Assembly: GCA_902627565.1 (NCBI GenBank)
Contig: CACOJM010000004.1
Location: 26,384 to 90,383, forward strand
Direction of reading: 5' to 3'
Origin: an uncultured Pelagibacteraceae bacterium
GTDB taxonomy: Bacteria > Pseudomonadota > Alphaproteobacteria > Pelagibacterales > Pelagibacteraceae
DNA: 64,000 nucleotides
Part shown: piece after piece, positions 1 through 9,848 of the stretch
How the letters are laid out: each line of letters begins with the position of its first letter
How positions within the stretch are numbered: position 1 is the first letter of the stretch
Translations under genes and position numbers: made by a program
The notes under the pieces: generated by a model
What the model was told of the DNA's origin: nothing
The model's input: only the letters and a program-made list of their open reading frames with translations
Database searches by the model: none

Positions 1-2
1 AT

Positions 3-1487
3 AATGGAGATGGAAAATCAGTATTAGGAAACTTAGAAAGTTTATTTAATATAATTTCTCAAGAAAAATCTAATTTAACAAAAAGATTTCACTTATATGC
101 TTTTAAAGATACTTTATTTTTTTCTGATCCAATGTTGGGAGTTGGTTGGATCTATTGTTTTTTTAGATTTCTTAAATTAGATCCATTTCTCTCTTACAAG
201 TTGTTATTTCTAATTACATTTTTATTAAATTTTTTTGTTTGTTTTTATTGTTGCAGAAAACTTGAAATTTCTTATTCATCAAATTTATTAGTATCAACAC
301 TTTTTACTTTTGGCCTTCCTGTTATAGCTCATGACTCTCATTATATTTTATTAGCAAGATTTTACGTTCCAGCCTGTATTTATTTAATTTATAGTTACTT
401 TTTGGATAGAAATAATTACAAATTTATTTTATTTTTTTTCTTATTTTTTTTACAACTCATTACTAGTATCTATATATCGATTTTTTTAGTAATAGTAAGT
501 TTAGTAACCTTTTTTGTATTAATTTACAAAAAAAAAAAATTATTTTTTAAAGATTTAAAAAATGAAATTAATATTTTTTTTAAAAATCTAACTCTTTTAC
601 AATCTACTTTAATTATTTTAATCTTATTTTTATTAATTATTTTTTGTTTTAATTATATTAAGGTTTTGAGCCTTTATAATTTTTCTAGAGGTTATGATAG
701 CAAAGGATTAATTAATTTATTTAGTTTTATTCATACAGATAGATCAATATTTTGGACAAATAATTGGATACCTGATGGATATGCTAAAATTGAGCATCAG
801 TTATATTTAGGTATTTCTATAATTTTATTATTATTAATTTGTTTCATTTATAGAGAAATTCTTTATAAGTATGAAAAAATAAGCGATTTTTTTAAAATCT
901 CTTTTTTTTCTATCTTACTTTTTACAAGTTTTTTTGGATTATCCTTTTATTTAATTTTACAATATTTTCCAGGAGTCTCTAGTTTAAGGCACGGGACAAG
1001 ATTAATATTGGTTATATTATTTCCTTTGTCTGTTTTTATTGGATTGTCGATAGATAAAATTTTAAACATAAAAAAAAATTATTCATTAATTATATTTTTA
1101 ATTAGTTTATTTTTCTTAATAGAATTAGCTAGTGCCAGAAAAGTAACCACAAATATCAATGCTGAATTTAAAAGAAATAAAGATTATATAGAATTCTTTG
1201 AAAAAGCGTCTAAGGATGAGATTCTAGTATTCAAAAATGATACTGATGATCCCAATTATATTTTAAACGAGTTTGATTTATCATTTTTAAGTAATTTTTA
1301 TGGAATTAAAACTCTTAATGGATGGTCTTCTTACATTCCTGGAAATTATCATCCATTGAATTCGTGTGAAAAAGTTGCTCAAAATTTAGAAAATATAAAA
1401 AATTTTTATAAAAAAAATAACAAATATTATGAGTTTAAAAAAAACAATCTAACCTTCGTTGGCTTTGACAAAGATTGTAAAATATAA
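3..1487 (+). CDS. Polytopic membrane protein, GT-C glycosyltransferase / YfhO-like; 5' end truncated by window
   Basis: Frame stays open upstream of the listed ATG (132) to base 3: NGDGKSVLGNLESLFNIISQEKSN...FFSDPMLGVGWIYCFFRFLKLDPF. Many hydrophobic segments. Confidence 0.6.
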   Translation, partial: NGDGKSVLGNLESLFNIISQEKSNLTKRFHLYAFKDTLFFSDPMLGVGWIYCFFRFLKLDPFLSYKLLFLITFLLNFFVCFYCCRKLEISYSSNLLVSTLFTFGLPVIAHDSHYILLARFYVPACIYLIYSYFLDRNNYKFILFFFLFFLQLITSIYISIFLVIVSLVTFFVLIYKKKKLFFKDLKNEINIFFKNLTLLQSTLIILILFLLIIFCFNYIKVLSLYNFSRGYDSKGLINLFSFIHTDRSIFWTNNWIPDGYAKIEHQLYLGISIILLLLICFIYREILYKYEKISDFFKISFFSILLFTSFFGLSFYLILQYFPGVSSLRHGTRLILVILFPLSVFIGLSIDKILNIKKNYSLIIFLISLFFLIELASARKVTTNINAEFKRNKDYIEFFEKASKDEILVFKNDTDDPNYILNEFDLSFLSNFYGIKTLNGWSSYIPGNYHPLNSCEKVAQNLENIKNFYKKNNKYYEFKKNNLTFVGFDKDCKI

Positions 1488-1533
1488 ATTAATATTAAAA
1501 ATCTGATTTAAATAATTGCAAAATAAAATTATT

Positions 1534-2643
1534 TTAATTTGGTAAAAATTTTCCAATAAAATTATCGGCAATCACTTGGTGTCCAAACTTATTAAAGTGA
1601 ACGTCATTTATGATATAAAATTTTTCTATAGTTTCCCATTTGCCATACTCTTTTGAGTAATCAAAAAAGAAATCAAAATTATTAAAATAATAATCACATT
1701 TATTTACACAGAAATCATCCCAAAATTTTGCTTGTAAATTATTTTTATCATCCCATAATATTTGACCAGGCCAAGGATAAACACCTACAGAAAGTTTTAT
1801 ATTTTTTGATTTTAGAAGATTGTAAAGGGATGTCATATAACTCTCACTTTTATCCAACATTTTTTTAACTGTGATATTTTTCCTAAATTCCATATCTTTA
1901 TTATATGTCCAAGAAGATCTGGGATATTTTTTTTGATAAATTATATTACCTTTATCAGTATTTTTAAAATATTCTGTTTCGTGAGCATTTGCAGATTTAA
2001 TTTTATAAATTTTTGAATACAAAAAAGGAAAATTGTACATTATAAAATTTTTGATCTTTCTTATAATACTAATCTTTTCAATTTGATGAAATTGTGCATT
2101 TAGTTTATATTTAGAAATTATTCTCCCTTTTTTTTCTTCATAGATCGCCTCATCTTGAATATCACTTATATCTATAAAAACTATTATATGCTTAAAGTTA
2201 TAACCCTCATTTAATAGATGTTTTATTTTAAAAAAATAAATTGATGGTGAGTATGAGGCAACACCGAGATTTGCAATTTTTAAATTTTTGTATTTTTTTG
2301 AAATTAAACCAACAAAAGAATCTTCGTAAAATTGTGCCTCAGTAAAACTATCTCCAATAATGCCAATATCAAATTGTTTATTTATTTTTTTATCATTAAA
2401 GTCATCACAGCTAATTTTAAAACCATTACCATCAGTGCAAACATTAAATAATTCGACACCCCAATTTTTATAATTTTTAATATTATCATTTAGTTTATGA
2501 TGGAAAGTTTTATCTGTAGTTCTTAATGTTTTAAAATTAATAATTTTTTCAGCAAAGAATATTAACAATATAGTAAAGAAAAATATTATTAATAAATTTT
2601 TAAACATTTTAGATACTAAATTTGTAGTATAGTTTTTTGACAT
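1534..2643 (-). CDS. SGNH/GDSL-hydrolase-like protein with N-terminal membrane anchor
   Basis: N-terminal TM segment; GIIGDSFTEA block I-like motif; C-terminal NDVHFNKFGHQ resembles the Asp-x-x-His block. Confidence 0.6.
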   Translation of the reverse strand: MSKNYTTNLVSKMFKNLLIIFFFTILLIFFAEKIINFKTLRTTDKTFHHKLNDNIKNYKNWGVELFNVCTDGNGFKISCDDFNDKKINKQFDIGIIGDSFTEAQFYEDSFVGLISKKYKNLKIANLGVASYSPSIYFFKIKHLLNEGYNFKHIIVFIDISDIQDEAIYEEKKGRIISKYKLNAQFHQIEKISIIRKIKNFIMYNFPFLYSKIYKIKSANAHETEYFKNTDKGNIIYQKKYPRSSWTYNKDMEFRKNITVKKMLDKSESYMTSLYNLLKSKNIKLSVGVYPWPGQILWDDKNNLQAKFWDDFCVNKCDYYFNNFDFFFDYSKEYGKWETIEKFYIINDVHFNKFGHQVIADNFIGKFLPN

Positions 2644-2651
2644 TTTGAATA

Positions 2652-3647
2652 TTAATTTTTCAATCTATTTATTATTAAAGTATAAAGAAATATTTGTACT
2701 AAAATGAGAAAAATTGTAACATCATTAAATATATTATCTAAAATTATTGGCACAGAAATTAAAAGAATATAAAAAATTAAAACTTTTTCTTGTGAATTTT
2801 TTTTTTTTAAATAATGATGTAAATGGTTTTGATCCCTTGTTAATGGGTTTTTCTTATTTATAATTCTAAAAATAAATAATCTCAACATATCTATACCTGG
2901 TATCATTAGCATTAAAAAAATTCGATCAGTATCGAATCTGATGTTTGACAAACTTTCATTGTAAAATTTTATTAAAAATACACCTATAAAAAATGAGATT
3001 AAATATGCCCCGTTATTACCTAAAAAAATTTTATTTTTGAGATTAAATATTAAAGAAAAAAAGAGGATAATAATAAAATTTAAAACAATAAAATGATCAA
3101 AGTCATTTAAATTGAATATTAAAAAAATACTAATAAAAATAATTAAAGCATAAGATATTGCAATACCATTCAGGCCATCTGTTAAATTAAAAGAATTCAT
3201 CAGTAACCAAAAACAGAGAATAGTAAAAATATACGAATAAAAAGTGCTTATTTCATATACTGAATTCACAAATGATATATTTATTTTTTTTATTAAAATT
3301 TCCTGATTGAAGAATAAAAAAATAAAAACTATTAAAATAAATAAAAATGATTTTAAATAAGGATTATTATCATTTAAATCATCAAAGTATCCTATGAGAA
3401 ATATTAAAAAAGAAAAAAAAGTTAAATAATGATAAAAATCGTCTAATTTAAAATTTAAAAAAAGCTGGAAATAAATACTCAAATAAATAAAAAAAAATAT
3501 TAGCCCACCAACGGCAGGAGTTGGCTCTGAATGATTTTTTATTTTTGTGGGATAGTCTATTAATCTCAGTTTATTAGAAAAACGAGTAGATATTACCAAG
3601 TATATAAAAAAAAGAACTATATTTAATATTATTAAATTTAAAGACAT
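2652..3647 (-). CDS. WecA/MraY-family undecaprenyl-phosphate glycosyl-1-phosphate transferase
   Basis: Motifs PTPAVGGLIFF, GYFDDLND, LTDGLNGIAIS, FLGNNGAYLIS, RDQNHLHHYL; polytopic. Confidence 0.8.
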   Translation of the reverse strand: MSLNLIILNIVLFFIYLVISTRFSNKLRLIDYPTKIKNHSEPTPAVGGLIFFFIYLSIYFQLFLNFKLDDFYHYLTFFSFLIFLIGYFDDLNDNNPYLKSFLFILIVFIFLFFNQEILIKKINISFVNSVYEISTFYSYIFTILCFWLLMNSFNLTDGLNGIAISYALIIFISIFLIFNLNDFDHFIVLNFIIILFFSLIFNLKNKIFLGNNGAYLISFFIGVFLIKFYNESLSNIRFDTDRIFLMLMIPGIDMLRLFIFRIINKKNPLTRDQNHLHHYLKKKNSQEKVLIFYILLISVPIILDNIFNDVTIFLILVQIFLYTLIINRLKN

Positions 3648-3745
3648 TTTGTTAAATTTACATAATTTACTTTATATATTTTTTACATATAAATAAATAA
3701 CAAAAGATTTTATAGAGTATAATTTTAAACTTTCTGGTATTTGAA

Positions 3746-4684
3746 ATGATTAAGAAAAATTCTAAAATTTTTATTGCAGGTCATAATGGCATGATTGGTT
3801 CGGCCATATTAAAAAAATTAATTTCTCAAGGCTATAAAAAATTATATTTTAAATCTAAAGCTTCACTAGATTTAAGAAATCAATCAAAAGTAAAAAATTA
3901 TTTGAAAAAAATTAAGCCCGATGCTGTTATATTAGCCGCAGCAATAGTTGGAGGCATACATGCTAACAACTTACGCAAAGGTGAGTTTATATATGATAAT
4001 ATTACTATTCAAGGTAATGTGATTCATTCTAGTTATCTAGCAGGTGTTAAAAATTTAATTTTTTTAGGTTCAAATTGTGCTTACCCAAAATTTAGTAAGC
4101 AACCTATAAAAGAAAAATATTTACTGTCAGGATATTTAGATAAAACAAATGAAGCATACGCAATTGCAAAAATAGCAGGAATCAATTTATGTCAAAGTTA
4201 TAATATGCAATATAATTTAAATTACAAAATCTTAATGCCATGCAATACTTATGGAATAGGTGATAATTATAATCCAAAAGAATCTCATTTTTTACCATCG
4301 TTAATCAAAAAAATTTCAGATTCAATTAATCAAAATAAAAAAAATATACATATGTGGGGTGATGGTAAAGTAAGGAGAGAATTAATTTATGCTGATGATG
4401 TAGCAGATGCATCAATATTTTTTCTTAAAAAAAAAACTAAAGATACAATAATCAATATTGGCACAGGTATTGATAGAAGCATCAATGAGTATGCAAAAAT
4501 AATTATGAAACATTTTGGTGTAAAATTAAAAATCATTCATCAAAAAAATAAATTAATCGGAACACCGAGTAAGCTATTGGATGTGTCATTGGCTAAAAAA
4601 TATGGTTGGAAGTATAAAACTTCGTTAAAAAAAGGTTTATCAATAGTAGTCAAGGATTATTTAAAAAAATTATCTCATAAATAA
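3746..4684 (+). CDS. GDP-L-fucose synthase-like NAD-dependent epimerase/reductase
   Basis: GHNGMIGSAI Rossmann motif; AAAIVGGIHANN; FLGSNCAYPK; YAIAKIAG (YxxxK); NTYGIGDNYNPKESHFLPSLI. Confidence 0.8.
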   Translation: MIKKNSKIFIAGHNGMIGSAILKKLISQGYKKLYFKSKASLDLRNQSKVKNYLKKIKPDAVILAAAIVGGIHANNLRKGEFIYDNITIQGNVIHSSYLAGVKNLIFLGSNCAYPKFSKQPIKEKYLLSGYLDKTNEAYAIAKIAGINLCQSYNMQYNLNYKILMPCNTYGIGDNYNPKESHFLPSLIKKISDSINQNKKNIHMWGDGKVRRELIYADDVADASIFFLKKKTKDTIINIGTGIDRSINEYAKIIMKHFGVKLKIIHQKNKLIGTPSKLLDVSLAKKYGWKYKTSLKKGLSIVVKDYLKKLSHK

Positions 4685-4717
4685 TTGACATTATCCAATT
4701 TTCAAATATACATTCTT

Positions 4718-4835
4718 TGCCTGGTGATTATTGCGAAAGTGTAATACCCGATCCCATTCCGAACTCGGAAGTCAAGCCTTTCTGCGCCAATGGTACTTTG
4801 TCTTAAGACATGGAAGAGTAGGACATTGCCAGGCT
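4718..4835 (+). rRNA. rrf: 5S ribosomal RNA
   Basis: Contains CCCGATCCCATTCCGAACTCGGAAGTCAAGCCTTTCTGCGCCAATGGTACT; terminal helix GCCTGGTGAT/ATTGCCAGGC. Confidence 0.9.
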
Positions 4836-4845
4836 ACATTCGCAA

Positions 4846-5736
4846 ATGAAAAATATCATTATCGTTACTGGTGGAGCTGGCTTTGTTGGTTCAAATCTTA
4901 TCGAATACTTTTTGAAAAAAACAAAAAAAAAAATTATTAGTATAGACAATTACTCAACCGGACATAAAAAAAATCACATAAAAAATAAAAGAGTAAAATA
5001 TTTAAAATTAGATACTTCAAAAATAAATAAACTTCTTGTTTATAAAAAAAGAATTCACACCATATTTCATTTTGGAGAATTTGCCAGAATTTATCAAAGT
5101 TTTAAAAATTTTGATAAATGCTTTGACTCAAATACTCTAGGAACAAAAGCTGTATTTAAATTTTGTTTAGATAATAAAATAAAGTTGATTTATTCAGCAA
5201 CATCAGCAAGCTTAGGAAATAGTGGTGAAGACAAGAGTCTTTCACCTTATGCTTTTACAAAAGCAAAAAATTTAGAATTACTCGAAAATTTAAAAAAATG
5301 GTTTAATTTTAAGTTTGAAGTAATATATTTTTATAATGTCTATGGGCCAAGACAAATTAAAAAAGGAGAAATGGCAACTGTTATAGGAATATTCGAGGAT
5401 CTTTATAAAAATAAAAAACCTTTGACGATTGTAAGACCAGGTACACAGACTAGAAGATTCACTCATATTAATGATACTATTAAAGTTTGTTATGAGGCAT
5501 GGAAAAAAAATAGATGTAAATACTACAGCATTTCTCACAAAAAATCTTACTCTATCAATAGTGTTGCAAAAATGTTTGGCACAAAGATAGTATATGTAAA
5601 ATCAAGATTAGGTGAAAGATATGCATCAGCTTTAACTAAAATCTCTCAAAATAACCAAATTATTAGTAAATTTGGAAAAATAAATTTGAAAGATTATATA
5701 ACATCGTTTATTAAGAATAAAATTTATGAAGATTAA
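4846..5736 (+). CDS. NAD-dependent epimerase (UDP-glucose 4-epimerase GalE-like)
   Basis: [50 protein letters not shown]. Confidence 0.75.
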   Translation: MKNIIIVTGGAGFVGSNLIEYFLKKTKKKIISIDNYSTGHKKNHIKNKRVKYLKLDTSKINKLLVYKKRIHTIFHFGEFARIYQSFKNFDKCFDSNTLGTKAVFKFCLDNKIKLIYSATSASLGNSGEDKSLSPYAFTKAKNLELLENLKKWFNFKFEVIYFYNVYGPRQIKKGEMATVIGIFEDLYKNKKPLTIVRPGTQTRRFTHINDTIKVCYEAWKKNRCKYYSISHKKSYSINSVAKMFGTKIVYVKSRLGERYASALTKISQNNQIISKFGKINLKDYITSFIKNKIYED

Positions 5737-5851
5737 AAGCTCGTTAAAATCAATAAAAAAAAGAGACCTTAATTCTAAACTTGTTAGAAGAAGAGGGAGA
5801 GTCTACATCATAAATAAAACAAACCCCAAATTCAAAGCTAGACAAAAATAA
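5726..5851 (+). CDS. rpmJ: 50S ribosomal protein L36
   Basis: 41-aa ORF absent from track: [41 protein letters not shown]; matches the alphaproteobacterial L36 pattern. Confidence 0.9.
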   Translation: MKIKSSLKSIKKRDLNSKLVRRRGRVYIINKTNPKFKARQK

Positions 5852-5856
5852 TTTTT

Positions 5857-5967
5857 ATGGACAATCAAGACCATAAAAATACCTGGAATAATTTCACAAA
5901 GTTCGTTTTATGGGGAACTATTGCTGTGATTGTTGTTTTAGTCTTAATGGCATTATTTTTATTGTAG
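5857..5967 (+). CDS. aa3-type cytochrome c oxidase subunit IV-like small membrane protein
   Basis: 36-aa ORF absent from track: MDNQDHKNTWNNFTKFVLWGTIAVIVVLVLMALFLL; single TM; position just upstream of pntAA is typical of this family in alphaproteobacteria. Confidence 0.7.
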   Translation: MDNQDHKNTWNNFTKFVLWGTIAVIVVLVLMALFLL

Positions 5968-5973
5968 GATTTT

Positions 5974-7062
5974 ATGAGAATTGTTTCCGTCTCCGAAAAT
6001 AAGGATAAAGAAAAGAGAATTTCTATAACTCCTGAAACTGCAAAAAAATATTTAGCTAATGGATTTGAAGTTTCTTTGCCGGAAAACTATGGAGATCACT
6101 TAGGTTTTAAGAATAAAGAATATTTAGATCTTGGTGTTAAAATTGTAAAAGATAAAAAGGAATTAATCGAAAGTGGAGACATAGTTATTCAATTAGGCCT
6201 TTTATCTAATGAACATTTGTCAGAATTTAAAGAAAACCAAATACTTATTGGTGTTTTGGATCCATTTAAAAATCAAGAAATAATTAATGATCTTAACAAA
6301 AAAAAAATTAAATGTTTTTCATTAGAAATGTTACCAAGAATTACAAGAGCACAATCAATGGATATACTTTCTTCACAAGCAAATTTGGCTGGTTATAAAG
6401 CAGTAGTAGACTCATTTGCAGAATTTGAAAAAGCAATACCAATGATGATGACTGCGGCAGGGACAGTGCCAGCAGCTAAAGTTTTAATTGTCGGTGCGGG
6501 TGTAGCAGGTTTACAGGCTATTGCTACAGCAAAAAGAATGGGAGCAATTGTTTATGCAACAGATGTTAGGATGGCATCAAAGGAACAAGTTGAAAGTTTA
6601 GGAGGAAAGTTTCTGACAGTTGAGGGTGCTGAAAATTTAGAAACCGAAGGTGGTTATGCTAAGGAAGCCTCTGAGGATTTTAAAAAAAAACAAGAAGACT
6701 TACTAGCAGAGACATTAAAAAAAATTGATATAGTAATATGTACTGCTTTAATACCAGGAAAAAAGGCTCCAAAAATTATTAAAGAAGAAATGATTAAAAA
6801 TATGAACGCTGGTTCAGTTATATATGACTTAGCTGCAATTCAAGGTGGAAATAGTGCACTGACAGAATTAGATAAAGTTGTAGAAAAGAACGGAGTTAAA
6901 ATAATAGGTGAGACAAATATTCTTAATAAATTACCTACTTCAGCATCTAATCTTTACTCGAAAAATGTATTTAATTTTGTTTTAAATTTATATGATAAAG
7001 AAAATAAAAAGATTAATATCAATTTAGAAGACGAAATTATTGAAAAAACATTATTGAAATAG
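5974..7062 (+). CDS. pntAA: NAD(P) transhydrogenase subunit alpha part 1
   Basis: AlaDH/PNT domain; VGAGVAGLQAIATAKRMGA; followed by pntAB and pntB. Confidence 0.92.
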   Translation: MRIVSVSENKDKEKRISITPETAKKYLANGFEVSLPENYGDHLGFKNKEYLDLGVKIVKDKKELIESGDIVIQLGLLSNEHLSEFKENQILIGVLDPFKNQEIINDLNKKKIKCFSLEMLPRITRAQSMDILSSQANLAGYKAVVDSFAEFEKAIPMMMTAAGTVPAAKVLIVGAGVAGLQAIATAKRMGAIVYATDVRMASKEQVESLGGKFLTVEGAENLETEGGYAKEASEDFKKKQEDLLAETLKKIDIVICTALIPGKKAPKIIKEEMIKNMNAGSVIYDLAAIQGGNSALTELDKVVEKNGVKIIGETNILNKLPTSASNLYSKNVFNFVLNLYDKENKKININLEDEIIEKTLLK

Positions 7063-7066
7063 TTTT

Positions 7067-7369
7067 ATGGAAATAGACCCTTTTATATTTAGACTTAGCA
7101 TTTTTATTTTATCTATATTTGTTGGATATTATGTTGTCTGGAGTGTTACACCTTCTCTTCATACACCATTAATGTCAGTGACAAATGCTATATCCTCAGT
7201 AATAATTGTGGGAGCTATAATAGCAGCTTTAGCTGGTTCAACAGACAAAATTTTTGAAACATCAAATTTATTTGGTTTTTTAGCAATAATATTAGCAGCA
7301 GTAAATATTTTTGGTGGTTTTTTAGTCACCCAAAGAATGCTTCAAATGTATAAAAAAAAGAAAAAATAA
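7067..7369 (+). CDS. pntAB: NAD(P) transhydrogenase subunit alpha part 2
   Basis: Small TM protein; HTPLMSVTNAISSVIIVGA motif. Confidence 0.92.
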   Translation: MEIDPFIFRLSIFILSIFVGYYVVWSVTPSLHTPLMSVTNAISSVIIVGAIIAALAGSTDKIFETSNLFGFLAIILAAVNIFGGFLVTQRMLQMYKKKKK

Positions 7370-7371
7370 AT

Positions 7372-8769
7372 ATGATGACACCAAATTTATCAGCATTGTT
7401 TTATTTAATATCTGGAATATTGTTTATCTTGGCTCTAAGAGGATTGTCTTCACCAGAGACTTCAAGACAAGGAAATTATTTTGGAATTGCAGGTATGACA
7501 ATTGCAATAATAATTACATTTTTATCTGTAGATAATTTTGGGGCAGGATTTATTTATGTGTTGGTGTTTTTATTAATTGGTGGATCAATAGGTGCATTCA
7601 TAGCATTTAGAATTCCAATGACTGCAATGCCAGAATTAGTTGCGGGCTTTCATAGTCTTGTAGGTTTAGCAGCAGTTTTTGTTGCTATTGCAGCATTCTT
7701 AAAACCCGTGGCATTTAATTTAGGAAGCGTAGGAAATATTAAGTTAGCAAGTTTAATTGAAATGTCACTAGGAGCAGCAATCGGTGCCATCACCTTTTCA
7801 GGATCGATAATTGCCTTTTTAAAATTAAGAGGAATTATGTCTGGAGCGCCAATAACATTCAAGGGACAGCATTTGATAAACCTTATTTTAGGTCTAGGTA
7901 TTATTTTTCTGATTTACTATTTATGTATATCTCAATCTTCTAATATTTTTTGGTCAATAGTAATTATTTCTTTTTTAGTTGGAGTGTTATTGATAATTCC
8001 AATAGGTGGAGCTGATATGCCAGTGGTTATATCTATGTTAAATTCATATTCTGGTTGGGCTGCTGCCGGTATTGGTTTTACTTTAGAAAATACAGCTTTA
8101 ATAATTACTGGCGCACTTGTCGGTTCATCTGGAGCGATACTTTCTTATATAATGTGCAAAGGAATGAATAGATCATTTTTTAATGTTATTTTAGGTGGCT
8201 GGGGTGCAACAGATCATACTTCAACAGCACAAAACAAAGAACAAAAACCAGTAAAAAATGGTAACGCAGATGATGCTGCTTTTTTAATGAAAAATGCATC
8301 TTCAGTAATCATCGTTCCTGGTTATGGAATGGCAGTTGCTCAAGCTCAACATGCATTGAGAGAAATGGTTGATTCACTTAAAAAGAATGGAGTAAAAGTT
8401 TCTTATGCAATTCATCCAGTTGCTGGAAGAATGCCCGGACATATGAACGTATTATTGGCCGAGGCGAATGTACCATATGATGAAGTTTTTGAACTAGAGG
8501 AAATAAATAATGATTTCGCTAACTGTGATGTAGCTTACGTAATTGGGGCAAACGATGTGACGAATCCTGTAGCTAAATCTGATCCACAAAGCCCAATTTA
8601 TGGTATGCCAGTTCTTGATGTTGAAAAAAGTAAGTCTGTTCTTTTTGTTAAAAGAAGTTTATCACCTGGATATGCTGGAATCGATAATGATTTATTTTAT
8701 AGAGACAACACACTAATGTTATTTGCTGATGCAAAAAAAATGACAGAGGAAATAGTAAAAAGTTTATAA
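7372..8769 (+). CDS. pntB: NAD(P) transhydrogenase subunit beta
   Basis: IVPGYGMAVAQAQHALREM; HPVAGRMPGHMNVLLAEANVPYD; GANDVTNPVA. Confidence 0.93.
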   Translation: MMTPNLSALFYLISGILFILALRGLSSPETSRQGNYFGIAGMTIAIIITFLSVDNFGAGFIYVLVFLLIGGSIGAFIAFRIPMTAMPELVAGFHSLVGLAAVFVAIAAFLKPVAFNLGSVGNIKLASLIEMSLGAAIGAITFSGSIIAFLKLRGIMSGAPITFKGQHLINLILGLGIIFLIYYLCISQSSNIFWSIVIISFLVGVLLIIPIGGADMPVVISMLNSYSGWAAAGIGFTLENTALIITGALVGSSGAILSYIMCKGMNRSFFNVILGGWGATDHTSTAQNKEQKPVKNGNADDAAFLMKNASSVIIVPGYGMAVAQAQHALREMVDSLKKNGVKVSYAIHPVAGRMPGHMNVLLAEANVPYDEVFELEEINNDFANCDVAYVIGANDVTNPVAKSDPQSPIYGMPVLDVEKSKSVLFVKRSLSPGYAGIDNDLFYRDNTLMLFADAKKMTEEIVKSL

Positions 8770-8771
8770 AA

Positions 8772-9464
8772 TTGACTAAGATTTTTTGTGACATTGCTGA
8801 TATTAATTTAATTAGTAGATTTAATAAAAAAAAAATTGTTAAAGGTTTTACTACTAACCCAAGCTTAATGAGAAAAGCTGGAGCTAAAAATTATTCAAAT
8901 TACTCGAAAGCCATTTTAAGAAAAACTAACAAACCTGTTTCATTTGAAGTTTTTGCAGATGATGCAAAAAATATGATTATTCAAGGAAAAAAAATCAATG
9001 ATTGGGGCAAGAATGTTTATGTGAAAGTTCCAGTGACAAACTCTGATGGAAAATTTATGGGTCAAGTAATCAAAACCTTAAACAAGAAACAGATTAAGTT
9101 AAACATAACTGCTGTTTATACAGCTAAACAAACAAAGCAGATTTTAAAAAAAATAAATAAAAAAACTCAGGTAATAATCTCTATTTTTGCTGGTAGAATG
9201 GCAGATACTGGTAAAGATCCAATACCTGAGCTCAAAAAAAGTTTAGCAGCCTCAAAAAGTTATAAAAATGTTAAAATCCTTTGGGCCAGTGTGAGAGAAC
9301 CATATAATTTTATTCAAGCTAAACAACTTGGATGTCATATTATAACTGTACCACCTGAGATAATCGAAAAAATTGAAAAATTTGGAAAATCGTTTAATGA
9401 ATTAACAATAAACACAGTTAGAGGATTTTTAAAGGATAGTAGAAAATCTAATTTTCAAATTTAA
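8772..9464 (+). CDS. Transaldolase family protein
   Basis: CDIADINLI; GFTTNPSLMRKAGA; ISIFAGRMADTGKDP; TTG start inferred. Confidence 0.8.
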   Translation: MTKIFCDIADINLISRFNKKKIVKGFTTNPSLMRKAGAKNYSNYSKAILRKTNKPVSFEVFADDAKNMIIQGKKINDWGKNVYVKVPVTNSDGKFMGQVIKTLNKKQIKLNITAVYTAKQTKQILKKINKKTQVIISIFAGRMADTGKDPIPELKKSLAASKSYKNVKILWASVREPYNFIQAKQLGCHIITVPPEIIEKIEKFGKSFNELTINTVRGFLKDSRKSNFQI

Positions 9465-9503
9465 GTAACTATAAAAATTTTAATAAAATAATAAATACTA
9501 AAT

Positions 9504-9580
<77 letters not shown>

Positions 9581-9585
9581 TTATT

Positions 9586-9792
9586 TTAAATTCTGTTTTT
9601 TAATTTATTGAGTTTTTTAACTCTTTTTATATTTTCCTGTAGAATTCTTTTCTTTTTTTCTGATGGTTTTTCATATGTATTCTTAAGTTTGATAACTTTA
9701 AAAAAACCATCTCTTTGAAGTTTTCTTTTTAAAACTCTAAGAGCTTGTTCTACATTATTATCTTTAACTTCTATTTTAATAATTACCTCCAA
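9586..9792 (-). CDS. rpsU: 30S ribosomal protein S21
   Basis: MEVIIKIEVKDNNVEQALRVLKRKLQRDGFFKVIK... S21 pattern. Confidence 0.9.
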   Translation of the reverse strand: MEVIIKIEVKDNNVEQALRVLKRKLQRDGFFKVIKLKNTYEKPSEKKKRILQENIKRVKKLNKLKNRI

Positions 9793-9848
9793 AAAAAGTG
9801 AGTTGTTAACACTTTTATAATTTCATGTCTATTAATATTATCCATATT

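Noticed and set aside
528-2808. A12/T12 homopolymers in the GT-like (528-539) and WecA-like (2797-2808) genes as phase-variation switches
   Set aside because: A similar A12 run occurs in the essential purA gene (~32860-32870), so in this AT-rich genome tract length alone is not evidence; read-level length heterogeneity would be needed.
4731-4940. 69-aa ORF (MRKCNTRSHSELGSQ...)
   Set aside because: Translation of 5S rRNA sequence running into the out-of-frame start of the epimerase gene; not a real CDS.
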